From: Cladochytrium replicatum
Taxonomy: Eukaryota > Chytridiomycota > Chytridiomycetes > Cladochytriales > Cladochytriaceae
Direction of reading: 5' to 3'
Length of the DNA stretch: 64,000 bases
NCBI GenBank assembly: GCA_025526935.1
Contig: JAHLKD010000063.1
Span: 1-64,000 of the forward strand
Each line of letters begins with the position of its first letter. Positions within the stretch are counted from its first letter, which is position 1. Shown here in pieces: positions 18,958 through 30,653 of the stretch. The translations under genes and the position numbers were made by a program. Under the pieces are notes generated by a model. The model saw only the letters and a program-made list of their open reading frames with translations. It made no database searches and was not told where the DNA came from.

Positions 18958-21900
18958 TTACTTTAAAAAACAGAATATCTTTGAGCCCTTTACTGTACAC
19001 ATTCCATTCACAGAACCAGAGATTCTTCCCCTCATCTCAGCAGATAACCAAAACTTGTGATCACACATAGTTGCCCATCCATCTTTGTCAAATTTCAGCA
19101 CTAATTTGTTCTCATTTCCATCAGCCTCATTTGCTGAACTGTCTGCATCAAGCCTCTGTCCTGTGACTGCTGACCATAAAATCACTTCACGTTTGACCGA
19201 TCGAGACACAATCTTTGTTCCATCATGTGACCATGCTACTGAATCAACTTCATTGCTGTGACCCTCGAGTTTCATCAGCTGCTCTCCTGTTGTCGCTGAC
19301 CATACCCTCACTGTACTGTCCCATGATCCTGACACAATCTTTGTTCCATCATGTGACCACGCTACTGAATCAACAAAACTACTGTGACCCTCAAGCTTCA
19401 TCAGCTGCTCTCCTGTTGTTGCTGACCACACCCTCAGTGTAGTGTCTCTTGATCCTGACACAATCTTTGTTCCATCATGTGACCATGCTGCTGATGTAAC
19501 CAAACTACCGTGACCCTCCAGTTTCATCAGCTTCTCTCCTGTTGTTGCTGACCACACCCTCACTGTACTGTCCCATGATCCTGACACAATCTTTGTTCCA
19601 TCATGTGACCATACTGCTGATGTAACCAAACTACCGTGACCCTCCAGTTTCATCAGCTTCTCTCCTGTTGTTGCTGACCACACCCTCACTGTCCAGTCCC
19701 ATGATCCTGACACAATCTTAGTGCCATCATGTGACCATGCTACTGAATTAACAGAAGACCTGTTACCCTCAAGTATCATCAGCTGCTCTCCTGTTGTCGC
19801 TGACCACACTCTCACTGTACGGTCTGATGATCCTGACACAATCTTTGTTCCATCATGTGACCATGCAGCTGAACTAACTTTATCACTGTGACCCTCGAGT
19901 TTCATCAGCTGCTCTCCTGTTGTCGCTGACCAGACTCTCACTGTACAGTCTGATGATCCTGACACAATCTTTGTTCCATCATGTGACCATGCTACTGAGC
20001 GAACTTCATTACTGTGACCCTCGAGTTTCATCAGCTGCTCTCCTGTTGTCGCTGACCATACCCTCACTGTCCTGTCATCTGATCCTGACACAATCTTTGT
20101 TCCATCATGTGACCATGCTACTGAACTAACAAAATTACTGTGACCCTCGAGTGTCATCAGCTGCTCTCCTGTTGTCACTGACCACACTCTTACTGTCCTG
20201 TCTCTTGATCCTGACACAATCTCCGTTCCATCATGTGACCATGCTACTGAATTAACATACCAACTGTGACCCTCAAGCGTCATCAGTACACTGTGGAACT
20301 GCACATCTAGTATGTTTATGTCATTTCCTGTTGCTGCTGCAATCATAGTTTCATCTGGAGAGTACATCACAGAATTACAGCTGTTTGAAAATTGATGTAC
20401 CCAGAGTTGTGGACTCCATGATAGTTCTCTGCCGATTGTAAGTTTGACTGCAGAAAATGTTCCATCAAGAATATCTTTGTATGTGTTCCATAGCTCTGTT
20501 TGTGTCGGACAGAATGCTAACCCTGTGCAGTAAAGCTGAAGAGGACACTTTGACATCGGAAAGACATAGTGCTCCAGAACTCTTGAGAGATCAAATACAA
20601 TTGTTTCAATAAATTTTGCCGCTGTTGCACATGGGATACTATTATGTTCTCCATCTACCTCAGGTACAGAAATTACACTGATATCATCAAGCAGGTCATT
20701 TGCCTTTGACATAGTAGAAGAAAAGTTCTCAAGTTGCCCAATTGCAGTCTGAATAGCCTGATTGATAATCATAACCTCTGCCCAAGACAGAAGGTGTTTC
20801 TTGCAAAAGCTGTATATTTTACTTATTCTATCTGATGAAATGCCAGGAACACAAAGAAAATGCTCAATCCAATATTGACAGCAATATAGGAGAGTTTTAG
20901 GAATCTTTTCCAGTGCAGAAGGAGGTATTTTCTCATAGATTACTGTGGAACTCAAGTCGCCAATATTTGGAACAAGTCCTGACATCATGACATCCAAGCA
21001 TCTCTCAAAAATTACTGTCTCATAGATTGATAAATCAATTGAAAATCTAAAATCGCTGCAACGGGTAGGATTGGTCAAGAAGTCACTGACACTCTTGTGT
21101 ATAAACTTGATTGCCCCACTTGATATAGTTTGAATCAAAACCTATAACGCAGCAGCTCTGCTGACACAAGCGTATCGTCCATATTGAGCAGCTCTGACAG
21201 AGTACTCAGAGGAACAGGTACTCTGACAACACAGAGCATTCCAAGCACCCTTTTGAAATTCTGGGCAGACCCACCAGTACTCTGGAGAGCATTTTCCAAG
21301 AGTTGGTGATACATTGAGTCAACTCCACGACCGTGTGCTGATATGATAGCCATGGCTTCAGTATCACTTTTTGGAGATTTGGAGCTGAAAAGATCGCAGG
21401 CAAGTCGCATCCACACAAAAACTCCATCTGCTGAAGCACTGAGATTGTCAACTGCTTCATCTAGCAGCTTTTTGTTGGTCCCAAGGATGATTTTCAGGCG
21501 CTCTCGTGCATAGATTTTGATGTCCTTCAAGTTGTCTTCATCTGTCGGGTGGAGCTCAGTGCAGTGGATATTGTGGAGCATTGAGAAGACATCAGGTTCT
21601 GGCCTGCCAGTAACTAGCAGCTTCACATTCTTAGGGGTCTTGCGGGCAGAGTTTGCAAGCGCAGATAAAAATCGGTTCCTGCTATTCCCACCAGGTTCAC
21701 CACATTCATCGAGAGCATCTAAAATGATCACAATTGTTTGAGTCGCTTGCTGATTATGAACCTTTCTTAGTGGCTGAAGAACAAGTTTGTCAAACTTTGT
21801 ATTCACATCCAAGTCTAATAATGATGGTTTGGATTTAAGATCTTCTTTGCAAAGTTCTGACAAGTATGCTTGAATTTGAGAATCCAACAAACCAAGCTGA

Positions 21901-23310
21901 TATGCTATTGATTGAACCACATTATGGGGATCATTCTTAAGACTGTCATTGAATTTGCAATAAAATTGAGCTCCGAGAAATGCAGAGACAGGTGGGTAAC
22001 TGTTCATTGCTTCCTTGGCCCGCCTGGGGAGTGTGCGACCCATGTAGGCACCAACTAACCATGCCATGATTGATTTGCCGACACCAGCACCACCACGAAG
22101 CCACATGACTTGACTGGCATCAGGGTCAGCAACCCATTTGTTGATCCTCTCAAGAAGCCAGTGACGAGTTCCACTAACGTAAGACTCTGCATAAGCTCGC
22201 AAATCAGGTTCAAAGTCAACTGGTTTCAGCCATTCTTTCAGAAAGTCTGTCTTTTTTGTCTCAATAGACAACACTGGCTGAGTCAGGTTCATTGATGAAG
22301 AAGCTGAAGCCACCCCTGAATGGTTCATGTCCAAAAGCCGCTTCTTGATCTCCTTTGTGAGGTGTGACATTTTGTCTCCCCATTCTGCTTGACCAGGCTC
22401 AACCATAGAGAAATCCACAAACAGCAGTCCAGCAGTCATAAAGCCAGCTTCATTAAGTTCAGCAAAAATCTCATCAATTGGTGTAGTCGGCAGGGGTTTC
22501 CAAAGCAAGTTTGGAACCATTGACTTTCGAAGTACATGTGCGTACTTTATCTCTCCCAAACAGTTGTAAGATTTCTGAAATGAAAAGGAGTCAAGTTATC
22601 ATTCAAACACAAAATGTGTTCAAAACCTACTGAATAAGCCAAGGTCAGGCAAGGAGAAAAGATCTTGCTGTTTTTCACAGCTTCGGTCATGCGCTTATAA
22701 ACGTCGCCACTCATTTGATCCTTGTCCATCCAGACTTTGAATCCGCTCGCTGTGAGCTCATCATAAATGCGATGCACCTTATCTTTACTGTCCCATCTGT
22801 CAAACGCAAATGAGCGAGAAGAAACGCAGAATATTGCCTTCACTCACTGGTAGGACAACATCAGGTCAAAAGTTTCTCCAGCCGGAAACTGCGAGTCAGC
22901 ACTTGATGTCAGACTCGCGATGGGGGTAGCAGGATTCGATCGAGGCGGCGCAGTCGGCACAAGCGTGGTCGCTCCGACGAGCTCGACGACAAGAGTAGGA
23001 CTCTTTCCCGATGATCCGAACATCCGTCCGTCCACCATCGCCTCCACATCTTCATTGTATTTGAGGCGCTTCCGACTGCCATCCAACAGTGCAGACAAAG
23101 TAAAATCCACGTCGCCGATATCGCATTCGTTCCTCAACTGGTCGATTTGAAAGGAGTCAGAGCAAAATTGGATTCTTGCTGATAAGCACTAACCTCCTTT
23201 TCCAGGCTAGCGATTGTCCTGTCTTCGTAGATGGTCAAGATGACCTCCTTTCCAGCGTGTTGAACGCATACGTTGAAGAATTCGTTCTGGTTCGACTGAG
23301 AGTTTCCCAT
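18958..23310 (-). CDS. NLR-1: UBL/PB1-like - TIR - NACHT - WD40 protein
   Basis: Exons 23310-23194, 23137-22848, 22796-22631 and 22574-18958, about 1,390 residues. The start MGNSQSNQNEFF is a myristoylation-type N terminus. Then come a ~90-residue ubiquitin/PB1-like fold (VILTIYEDRTIASLEKE, LKYNEDVEAMVDGRMF) and a TIR domain (FDLMLSYQWDSKDKV, KVWMDKDQMSGDVYKRM, SYNCLGEIKYA with the candidate catalytic Glu). The NACHT domain has Walker A GGAGVGKS near residue 355 and Walker B VIILDALDEC. Last come nine almost identical 42-residue WD40 repeats plus one divergent repeat. One base is missing in a T run (complement of 21137-21140), splitting the frame between NACHT and WD40; NLR-2 and NLR-4 have five T here. 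Either a young lesion or a sequencing error. Family role: nucleotide-dependent oligomerising sensor of self/non-self. Confidence 0.88.
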
Positions 23311-23433
23311 TTCAATCTGTCGATTCGTTGGTTGTTGTCCTCGGTTTCGGTGGCACTTTGGTGCGTGTGGCGTTACCGTTGTAAAAACTCAAACGGGATC
23401 AACTCGTTGATCGACAATTATCTTCCATTTCTC
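23311..23433. promoter_or_regulatory. Upstream region of NLR-1
   Basis: Short stretch upstream of the NLR-1 start codon, bordered by an ankyrin relic. It presumably contains part of the NLR-1 promoter. No specific element is recognised. Confidence 0.3.
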
Positions 23434-24213
23434 TTATAGCGCTCTTTCTTGCGCTCCTGCCCGCATATCTTGCCTCTTCGGCCGCAATCCACCGCTGTCA
23501 AACCACCACTGAACCACTTCCACGTGTCTCCATGCGCTCGCGGACCCGGAGACTCCAGTCCACGCCAACACCAACGTGATCCCGCTGGAAATCCACCAAG
23601 CCAGCACGTCGATACAGCCGTCCCAGCTCTCCCCGTCCATTGCCAGACCGGGTCCGCAGTTTCGAGTGTCAAATCGAGTAGTTTGGCGGCAGCCACCACC
23701 GGACCTCGGATTCTCGGAAGCCAGCGCATCGGAGCTCAATGCTGTGTGTGCGTAACTATTTAAATGATTGTGGAAGTGGCCGTTCAGGTTCGCAAGGTGC
23801 GGATAGGGGGAGGTGTGTTTGGTTTGTAAGGCGCTGGAGAGCTACCACGAGAGAACGGCTGTGTCGCCGTTGTTGCTGGCTGGGTCGACGAGGACGGTGT
23901 AGTTGAGCGGGAGGCGGGCACCAGTTGAGGACGTCGATGTGCTCGTTCTCACGTGAGCTGTTGAGGGCGTTGGAAGAGAGGCTGCAAGGGAGGTGAAGGT
24001 CGAGGGCACTTGCTTCGTCCATCCAGATGATTCTGTGGATGAGCTTCGACTAGACATTGCGTCGACGGAAGTGTGTTGCCGCTCTGAACGCGGTCGTTGA
24101 GCGACGAGGGTCCCAGCAGAATCAGGATCCTCGAGTGGGAGTGTTCCGACAATCATGACAAGCTTTCTCAGGAGGGACTGTGTGTAAATATTTGATACGG
24201 GATGTATGTACAA
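23434..24213 (-). pseudogene. Decayed ankyrin-repeat gene
   Basis: Minus-strand pieces in different frames carry the motif typical of large fungal Trp-Trp ankyrin families. Examples are ENEHIDVLNW, ASNNGDTAVLSW, CIDVLAWWISSGI and WRHVEVVQWWFDSG. They occur in order but not in one frame, so the gene is broken at several places. The nearest relatives in this window are the relics at 43262-43990 and 56490-57121. Confidence 0.65.
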
Positions 24214-24289
24214 AAGCTGATCTCCTTCATCAGATCAACAATAAATCCGAAAGGTTGTTGAATCCCCGCCTTGCAAAAGCATCCATGAA

Positions 24290-25570
24290 CATATCTCCTT
24301 TACGTCAAACTCAACCCAAAGTAACAAGCTTTCTCACTTCATCTGCACAATCAACCCCTCCGAATCCCTCACCACCCTCCCAACAACAACACGCCCCTCC
24401 TTCCGCCCCTTCATCCTCTTCCGATCCTCAATCACCCCCCGGTCCACAAATACCCGTGCCTCAAAATCTTGTCGTCCGTCCGTCCGTGTCCCAGCGTCGC
24501 CAAATCGTACCCGTTGATCGTCCCCGTGTGCTCCGAATCGTTCACAACGAGGTTATAGAACGCTTCCCGAGATATTTTGGCTTTCGTGCTGGCAATGGTG
24601 ATCGGGAAACTCCATTTCGTCTCAGTGGGGTGCGCTCACTTCGACTCCGTAGAGCGTGACAATGTCCACGGACGTTGAGAGGCGTGCACACGACGCATTC
24701 GACAACCGCCCGACCACATCGCCTTCACGAGATCCTTGACCCGCTTCGTCTTGCCGTCCGCAGTTGACACCGTCCCCTCGCGCCGCTCATAGCCGGCACA
24801 AATGCAGACTGCCCAAAGCCCTACCCTTCAACATCTTCGAAACCGCGTTCGTCCCAGCCTTCAACGCCAACCGCACCAACGTCATCTGCTCCGTCCAACT
24901 TGATCTTCACCGCCGCGCAGTGCTCACCCGACTTTGCAACACGACACCCAAGCAGCGAGCGCGGTGCAGTGGGCGGTACAATATCTCGGTTGTGCCGGAA
25001 GCGGAAGGATCGATCGAGTGGACGTATGTGGATTTCATAAAGCACGCGGATTACAAGAAGTCAAAGACGACGAATAACAACCCATCGAACGACATCGCGG
25101 TCATGATTGTGCGGAAGGCGACGGCGGAGCGTGATACGGGGATTCCTGAAATGATAAAGTACAACCGAGACATTTCAAGGGATACAGCTGCTGGTGGACT
25201 CTGCGGTTCCAGTAGCATGCATTAAGTTTTGTGGATCATGCAAAGGTTCAATTTTGCATTTGGACGGGGTTGGAACATTGATACGAACTTGGACACTATC
25301 CCGCAGATGCTTGTGCAAGCCGAAATGAAATCCATTGACAAGGCAACATGTCTACGGTCAAACGTCACGTTCGGTTCCTAACTACACGCAAATGTCACAT
25401 TGGCGACGGACAGATCGATCTGTGTGCAACATGATGGAGGTCTTTGTGCAAGGGCGACTCAGGAAGTCTGGTCATCTCCAAGGACGAGAACGGGCAGCCT
25501 TTGGTCGTTTGTGCGATCACTTTCCATGACCTCTCATCAGGAGACGGCATTCAATGTGAGATATTCAATT
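24290..25570 (+). pseudogene. Decayed trypsin-like serine protease (S1) gene
   Basis: Signature pieces occur in the right order on the plus strand but in three frames. RIVHNEVIERFPRYFGFRA near 24534 looks like a mature N terminus. LIFTAAQC near 24903 corresponds to the TAAHC histidine motif, with Gln in place of His. NPSNDIAVMIVRKA near 25080 holds the catalytic Asp, and CKGDSGSLVISKDENGQPLV near 25447 holds the catalytic Ser. Loss of the His and at least two frame changes make it a pseudogene. It lies between the divergent NLR-1 and NLR-2. Confidence 0.75.
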
Positions 25571-26096
25571 AGAAGCATTCTTTGTAGATGGAATGACAAT
25601 GACTGTTTGGTATACGTGGGTCGCCGAAAGCACCCGCCTTCCATCTTAGACTTTGTTGACGCAATGGTTCGAACAGATACATGCCAATACAACGTGTATC
25701 AATTCTTGGATAAAAGTATCCATGATTGGGTTTTTTGAAAAACACAACTGAATGCACAACGAAACTTGACTACAGTAACAACCTCTGATTATGTTCCAAC
25801 TCTCTAGTAGTCCAGATTTTCTGAGTTTAAGAATCGTCAGTTGGCTGCATCCAACCATCACGTACTGCGAGAAATGGGGGGTTGCGAATGAGCGCTACTA
25901 CCGTGGAGCTGGGCGACCTAAGCGCAATACAGGTGAAATTGTGGGCAATAGTGGGTTGAGAGCGAGAGAATGCAGCAGATCAACAACATTGCAAACATAT
26001 GATGGTCTTTCCATATTCTTTGATACATCCAAACTTGAGTCCCACGCAAATTTGTCATCCCCACTAAACCTACAAGCTGTCCACCGATAGACAGCA
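25571..26096. other. Upstream region of NLR-2, no gene seen
   Basis: No coding homology recognised. It presumably includes the NLR-2 promoter and 5' leader. The NLR-2 reading frame is open upstream only to 26069 and has no ATG there. Confidence 0.4.
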
Positions 26097-29000
26097 TGGG
26101 GAACACTCAGTCGCAGCAGATCCAGTTCTTCAACGTGTGCGTGGAATACGCTGGAAGAGAGGTCATCCTGACCATCTACGAAGACAAGACGATCGCAACT
26201 CTGGAAAAGGAGGTACGTGTTATACATATTCTTATCTCAAAGCTGAAGTCTTGTCCTTGCACCAGGTGAAGCATGAATGCTAAATCAGCGACGCTGAATT
26301 TTTTTTGTTTGCGATTCTGGATGGCAATCAGAAGCGGCTCAAATACAATGAGGATGTGGAGGCGTTGGTGGAGGGTCGTTTGTTTGAATCGTCGTTGAAG
26401 ACTCCAACCATCAAAGTTGAGCTCTTCGGAGAATATACCGCTACGCCGATCGCTTCAGTAAAACTCGATGCATCCGCCGCAACATTGCGCACCAGTGCGA
26501 CGATTACGCCATTGCACCCATTTCCTCCTACTCCTATTGAAGGACCCACTGCGAGTGAAACGGTATTCGAATCCGAGATATACGACTTTCCGACAGGGGA
26601 AACATTTGACCTTATGCTGTCGTACCAGTACGTTTTGAGATTAATTCTCTGAACTCCGTACTGATTTAAAATTCAGGTGGGACAGCAAAGATAAGGTCAA
26701 ACTTATCTACGACGAGCTCGTTGCAGACGGTTTGAGAGTATGGATGGACATGGACCAAATGCGCGGAGACATCTACAAGCGCATGGCAGGTGTTAAAAAC
26801 AGCAAACTTTTCTCTCCGTGCTTAACTCTGGCGTATTCGGTAAGTATTCATTGCATTGATGCTTTCAGGATTTTTCCTGATTTTTCCTTCATGTAACGTC
26901 AACCAGAAATCTGAAAATTGCCTCGCGGAGATTAAATTCGCTCGCGTGCTTCGAAAAGCAATGGTGCCAAACTTACTATGGAAGCCTTCCCCAACCGCCC
27001 CCATTGACCACGCATTTTCCAACTTTAACGAAGTCGGTCTTATGACCGCTGGGCTATTGTTTGTCGATTTTTCTGCTGTCGAGCCGAATCAAGCGGGTTG
27101 GGAGGATCGTTTGAAAAGCTTGAAGGCGCAGATCAACAAATGGCTTCCTACGGTAGCTTTGGACTCGCTTTCAACCAATCCGAACCAAACTTATAAATCA
27201 ATGCCTGAGGCACCTCATGAACATGATGCTTTGAAAGAATGGCTGAAACCAGTCGATTTCGAGCCCGATCTGGATGCTTATGCCGAATCGTATGTTAGCG
27301 GAACGCGCCAATGGCTGCTTGAGCGGATCAACAACTGGATTGCAGATCCTAACGCAAGTCAAGTTATGTGGCTTCGTGGCGGGGCGGGTGTTGGCAAATC
27401 AGTCATGGCATGGTTGATTGGAGCCTATCTCAGCCGAAAGCTACCGAAACATGCTCAAGAATCTTTTGAAGATGACCCACCAACTGATACATTTCTTGGA
27501 GCACAATTCTTTTGCAAGTTCAACGATAGTTTCAAAAATGATCCACATCGCGTGGTCGAATCAATTGCCTATCAACTGAGTTTGTTTGATGATCGCATTC
27601 AGGCACACCTCCAAGATCTCTGTCAAAAGGATCTCAAATCCAAATTGCCATTGTTGGACTTGGATATCATTACGAAGTTTGACAAACTTATCCTTGAACC
27701 ACTTCGACAACTTGACGCTGAAGGTGGATCTGCTGAAAAGATTGTCATCATTCTTGATGCGCTGGACGAATGTGGTGAAGCTGGGGGAAAGAACAGGCGC
27801 AGATTCTTGTCAGCTCTTGCCAATTCTGCCAATGGAAAACCCAAGAATGTGAAGCTTTTGGTTACCGGTCGACCAGAACCTGACATTTACACCATGCTGC
27901 ATGACATCCAGTGCACAGAGCTTCACGCTTCAAACAAGGACAACTTGCAAGATATCACAGTTTATGCTCGTCAGCGCCTTTTACCTTTTCTTGGAACAAA
28001 TAAGGAGCTGCTGGATGGTGCAGTTGAACAGCTCAGTGCTGCAGCAGACGGAGTGTTTGTGTGGATGCGTCTTGCATGTGACCTTGTCAGATCAAAATCT
28101 CCAAAAAATGAAACTGAAGTCATGTCAATCATATCTGCACAAGGACGTGGTGTTGATTCTATGTATCATCAACTATTGGAAAATGCTCTTGGTAATACTG
28201 GTGGGTCTGCGGGAAATTTTAGAAGGGTATTTGGGATATTGTGTGTTATACGAGAACCCGTTTCTTTGAGAGTTCTGGCAGATCTTCTCAATATGGATGA
28301 TACTATTGTATCAGCTGAGATCTTGCGGTACAGATTTTTGATTGATATTATGTCAAGTGGTGCTATCAAGTTTATTCACAAGAGTGTCAGTGACTTCTTA
28401 TCAAACCCAAGCCGTTGCAGTGACTCACAATTTACAATTGACACTTCAATTTATGAGGCAGCAATTCTGAAGCGTTGTCTGGATATTATGATGGCAGTTC
28501 TTCAACCAAATATTGCAGAACTGAGTTCAAAAGTTATATATGATAAAATACCTGTCACAGCATTGCAAAAAATTCCTCAATGTGTTTGGTACTGCAGTCG
28601 TTACTGGATTGAGCATCTTCTTAGTCTCTCTTCCATTTCAGCAGACATTGTTGGGAGAGTTTACAGCTTTTGTCAGAAGTATCTCCTATGCTGGGCGGAG
28701 GCAATAATCATACATCAATCTATTCAAATTGCGATTGCACAGTTGGAGAATCTCTCTCTTCAAATTTCAGTAATTGGCAAATTTCCTGATAATCAGAACA
28801 GCACCGAGTTACATCCTGTAGATGCGGAGAAAGAAATCTCTCTATCTGCAAAAGAAAAGTATATTCAAACGATTACTATGGATCTTGCTCGACTTCTTGA
28901 GTACAACATATTTCCACTTTTAAGGAACCCTCTTCAACTTTACTGCACTGGATTGGCTTTTTGTCCTATGAAAACAGAGCTATGGGAAACGTACAAGCAT

Positions 29001-30653
29001 ATTTTGACTGACGAACAATTTTCTGCTGTAAAGTTGACTGTTGGTCGAGAATTGTCATGGAGTCCTCAACTCTGGGTCCACCAACTATCAGTTCGCTGTT
29101 ATTCTGTAATGTACTCCCCAGATGGGACAATGATTGCAGTAGCCTCAGCAAATTATGTCATTATACTTGATGTGCAGTTTCATACCAAATTGATTGAGCT
29201 TAAAGGACATAGTAGCTCAGTGCAATCAGCAGTGTGGTCAAATGATGGAACAAAGATAGTGACTGGATCATCCGATATGACTGTGAGAATATGGTCTGCG
29301 ACAACAGGAGCACAGTTGATGAAGCTTGAAGGCCATAATGGTCATGTGCATTCAGTTGCATTCTTACCCAATGGGATAGAAGTATTGTCTGGATCAGCGG
29401 ACAGTACTGTAAGAATATGGTCAGCAGAAACAGGAGAACAATTAATGGTGTTTGAGGGTCACAGTGGTGCAGTGCAATCTGTTGCTTGTTGTGATGATGG
29501 GACAAAGATTGTATCTGGATCAGATGACAAAACGATAATTGTATGGTCTACAATGACTGGAAAGCAGCTAATGACACTTTATGGTCACAGCAACGCTGTA
29601 TATTCAGTATCTTTGTCAATTGATGGATCCAAGATTGTTTCTGGTTCTGTTGATCAGACAGTGAGAATCTGGTCAGCAGTCACTGGCGAGGAGCTTATGA
29701 AGTTGGATGGCCATATGGGTACCGTATGGTCAATAGCTTTTTCGAATGATGGCAAAAAGGTTGTCTCTGGATCAGAGGACAATTCTGTAATAGTGTGGTC
29801 AGCAATTACTGGACAACAATTAATGAAACTAGAAAGTCACAGCAATATTGTATGGACAGTGGGCTGGTCAAATGATGGCACAAAAGTGGTGTCTGGTTCA
29901 GAAGACAGAACTGTTAGAGTGTGGTCTGTGACAACAGATGAGCAGCCTATAAAGCCTGATAGTCACAGAGATACTGTGTGGTCTGTTGCTTGGTCAAACG
30001 ATGGGACAAAATTGGTGTCTGGATCAAGTGATAAGACTGTCAGGGTGTGGTCTGCAATAACTGGAGAGCAGCTAGTAACGCTAGTGGGTCACAGTGCAAC
30101 TGTTTTGTCAGTTAATTGGTCAAATGATATGACAAAAATTGAGTCCAGATCATCTGACAATACTGTGAGGATCTGGTCTGCAACAACAGGAGAACAGCTG
30201 ATTAAGCTAGAGGGTCACACTGATGTAGTGTGTTCAGTTGCTTGGTCCAATGATGGCGCAAAATTGCTGAGTGGATCAAATGACAAGACTGTCAGAGTCT
30301 GGTCTGCAACAACAGGGGAGCAGCTGATGAAGCTTGAAGGACACAGCAATCCAGTTGTTTCCGTAGCCTGGTCAGCTGATGGGACACAGATTATCTCTAG
30401 ATCAAGAGATGGTGCTGTCATTGTGTGGTCTGCTATTAGCGGAGAGCAGCTAGACGATTTCAGTTTGACAGTTGGCAATTCAGAAGATAACAAGGTGACG
30501 AGTCAGCTGAGAGTGAATGATGAAGGGTGGGCATGGATGAGTGGACACCTGTTTTGGCTATCTGGAGAGATGAGAGGATATACTGCTGCTGTTAGCAAGA
30601 GCGGGGTGTGTATTGCCAAGGATTCAAATCTTTTGGTGTTTCAGCAACCTTAG
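26097..30653 (+). CDS. NLR-2: TIR - NACHT - WD40 protein with damaged N terminus
   Basis: Exons 26097-26212, 26266-26627, 26677-26839 and 26907-30653. The last exon alone is an unbroken 1,200-codon frame. The TIR domain (FDLMLSYQWDSKDKV, WMDMDQMRGDIYKRM, SENCLAEIKFA) is followed by NACHT (GGAGVGKSVMAW; VIILDALDECGE; LLVTGRPEPD) and ten-plus WD40 repeats that are clearly less uniform than in NLR-1. The N-terminal UBL/PB1-like domain is damaged. ATGGGAACAC lacks one A relative to ATGGGAAACAC of NLR-4, and TAA replaces an acidic codon after HEC in exon 2. Translation could begin later, giving a TIR-NACHT-WD40 protein without the lipid anchor, or the gene may be newly dead. It is divergent from NLR-1. 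Confidence 0.85.

Noticed and set aside
21130-21145. Programmed ribosomal frameshift in NLR-1
   Set aside because: Paralogues have one more T and need no shift; there is no slippery heptamer plus structure that I can identify.
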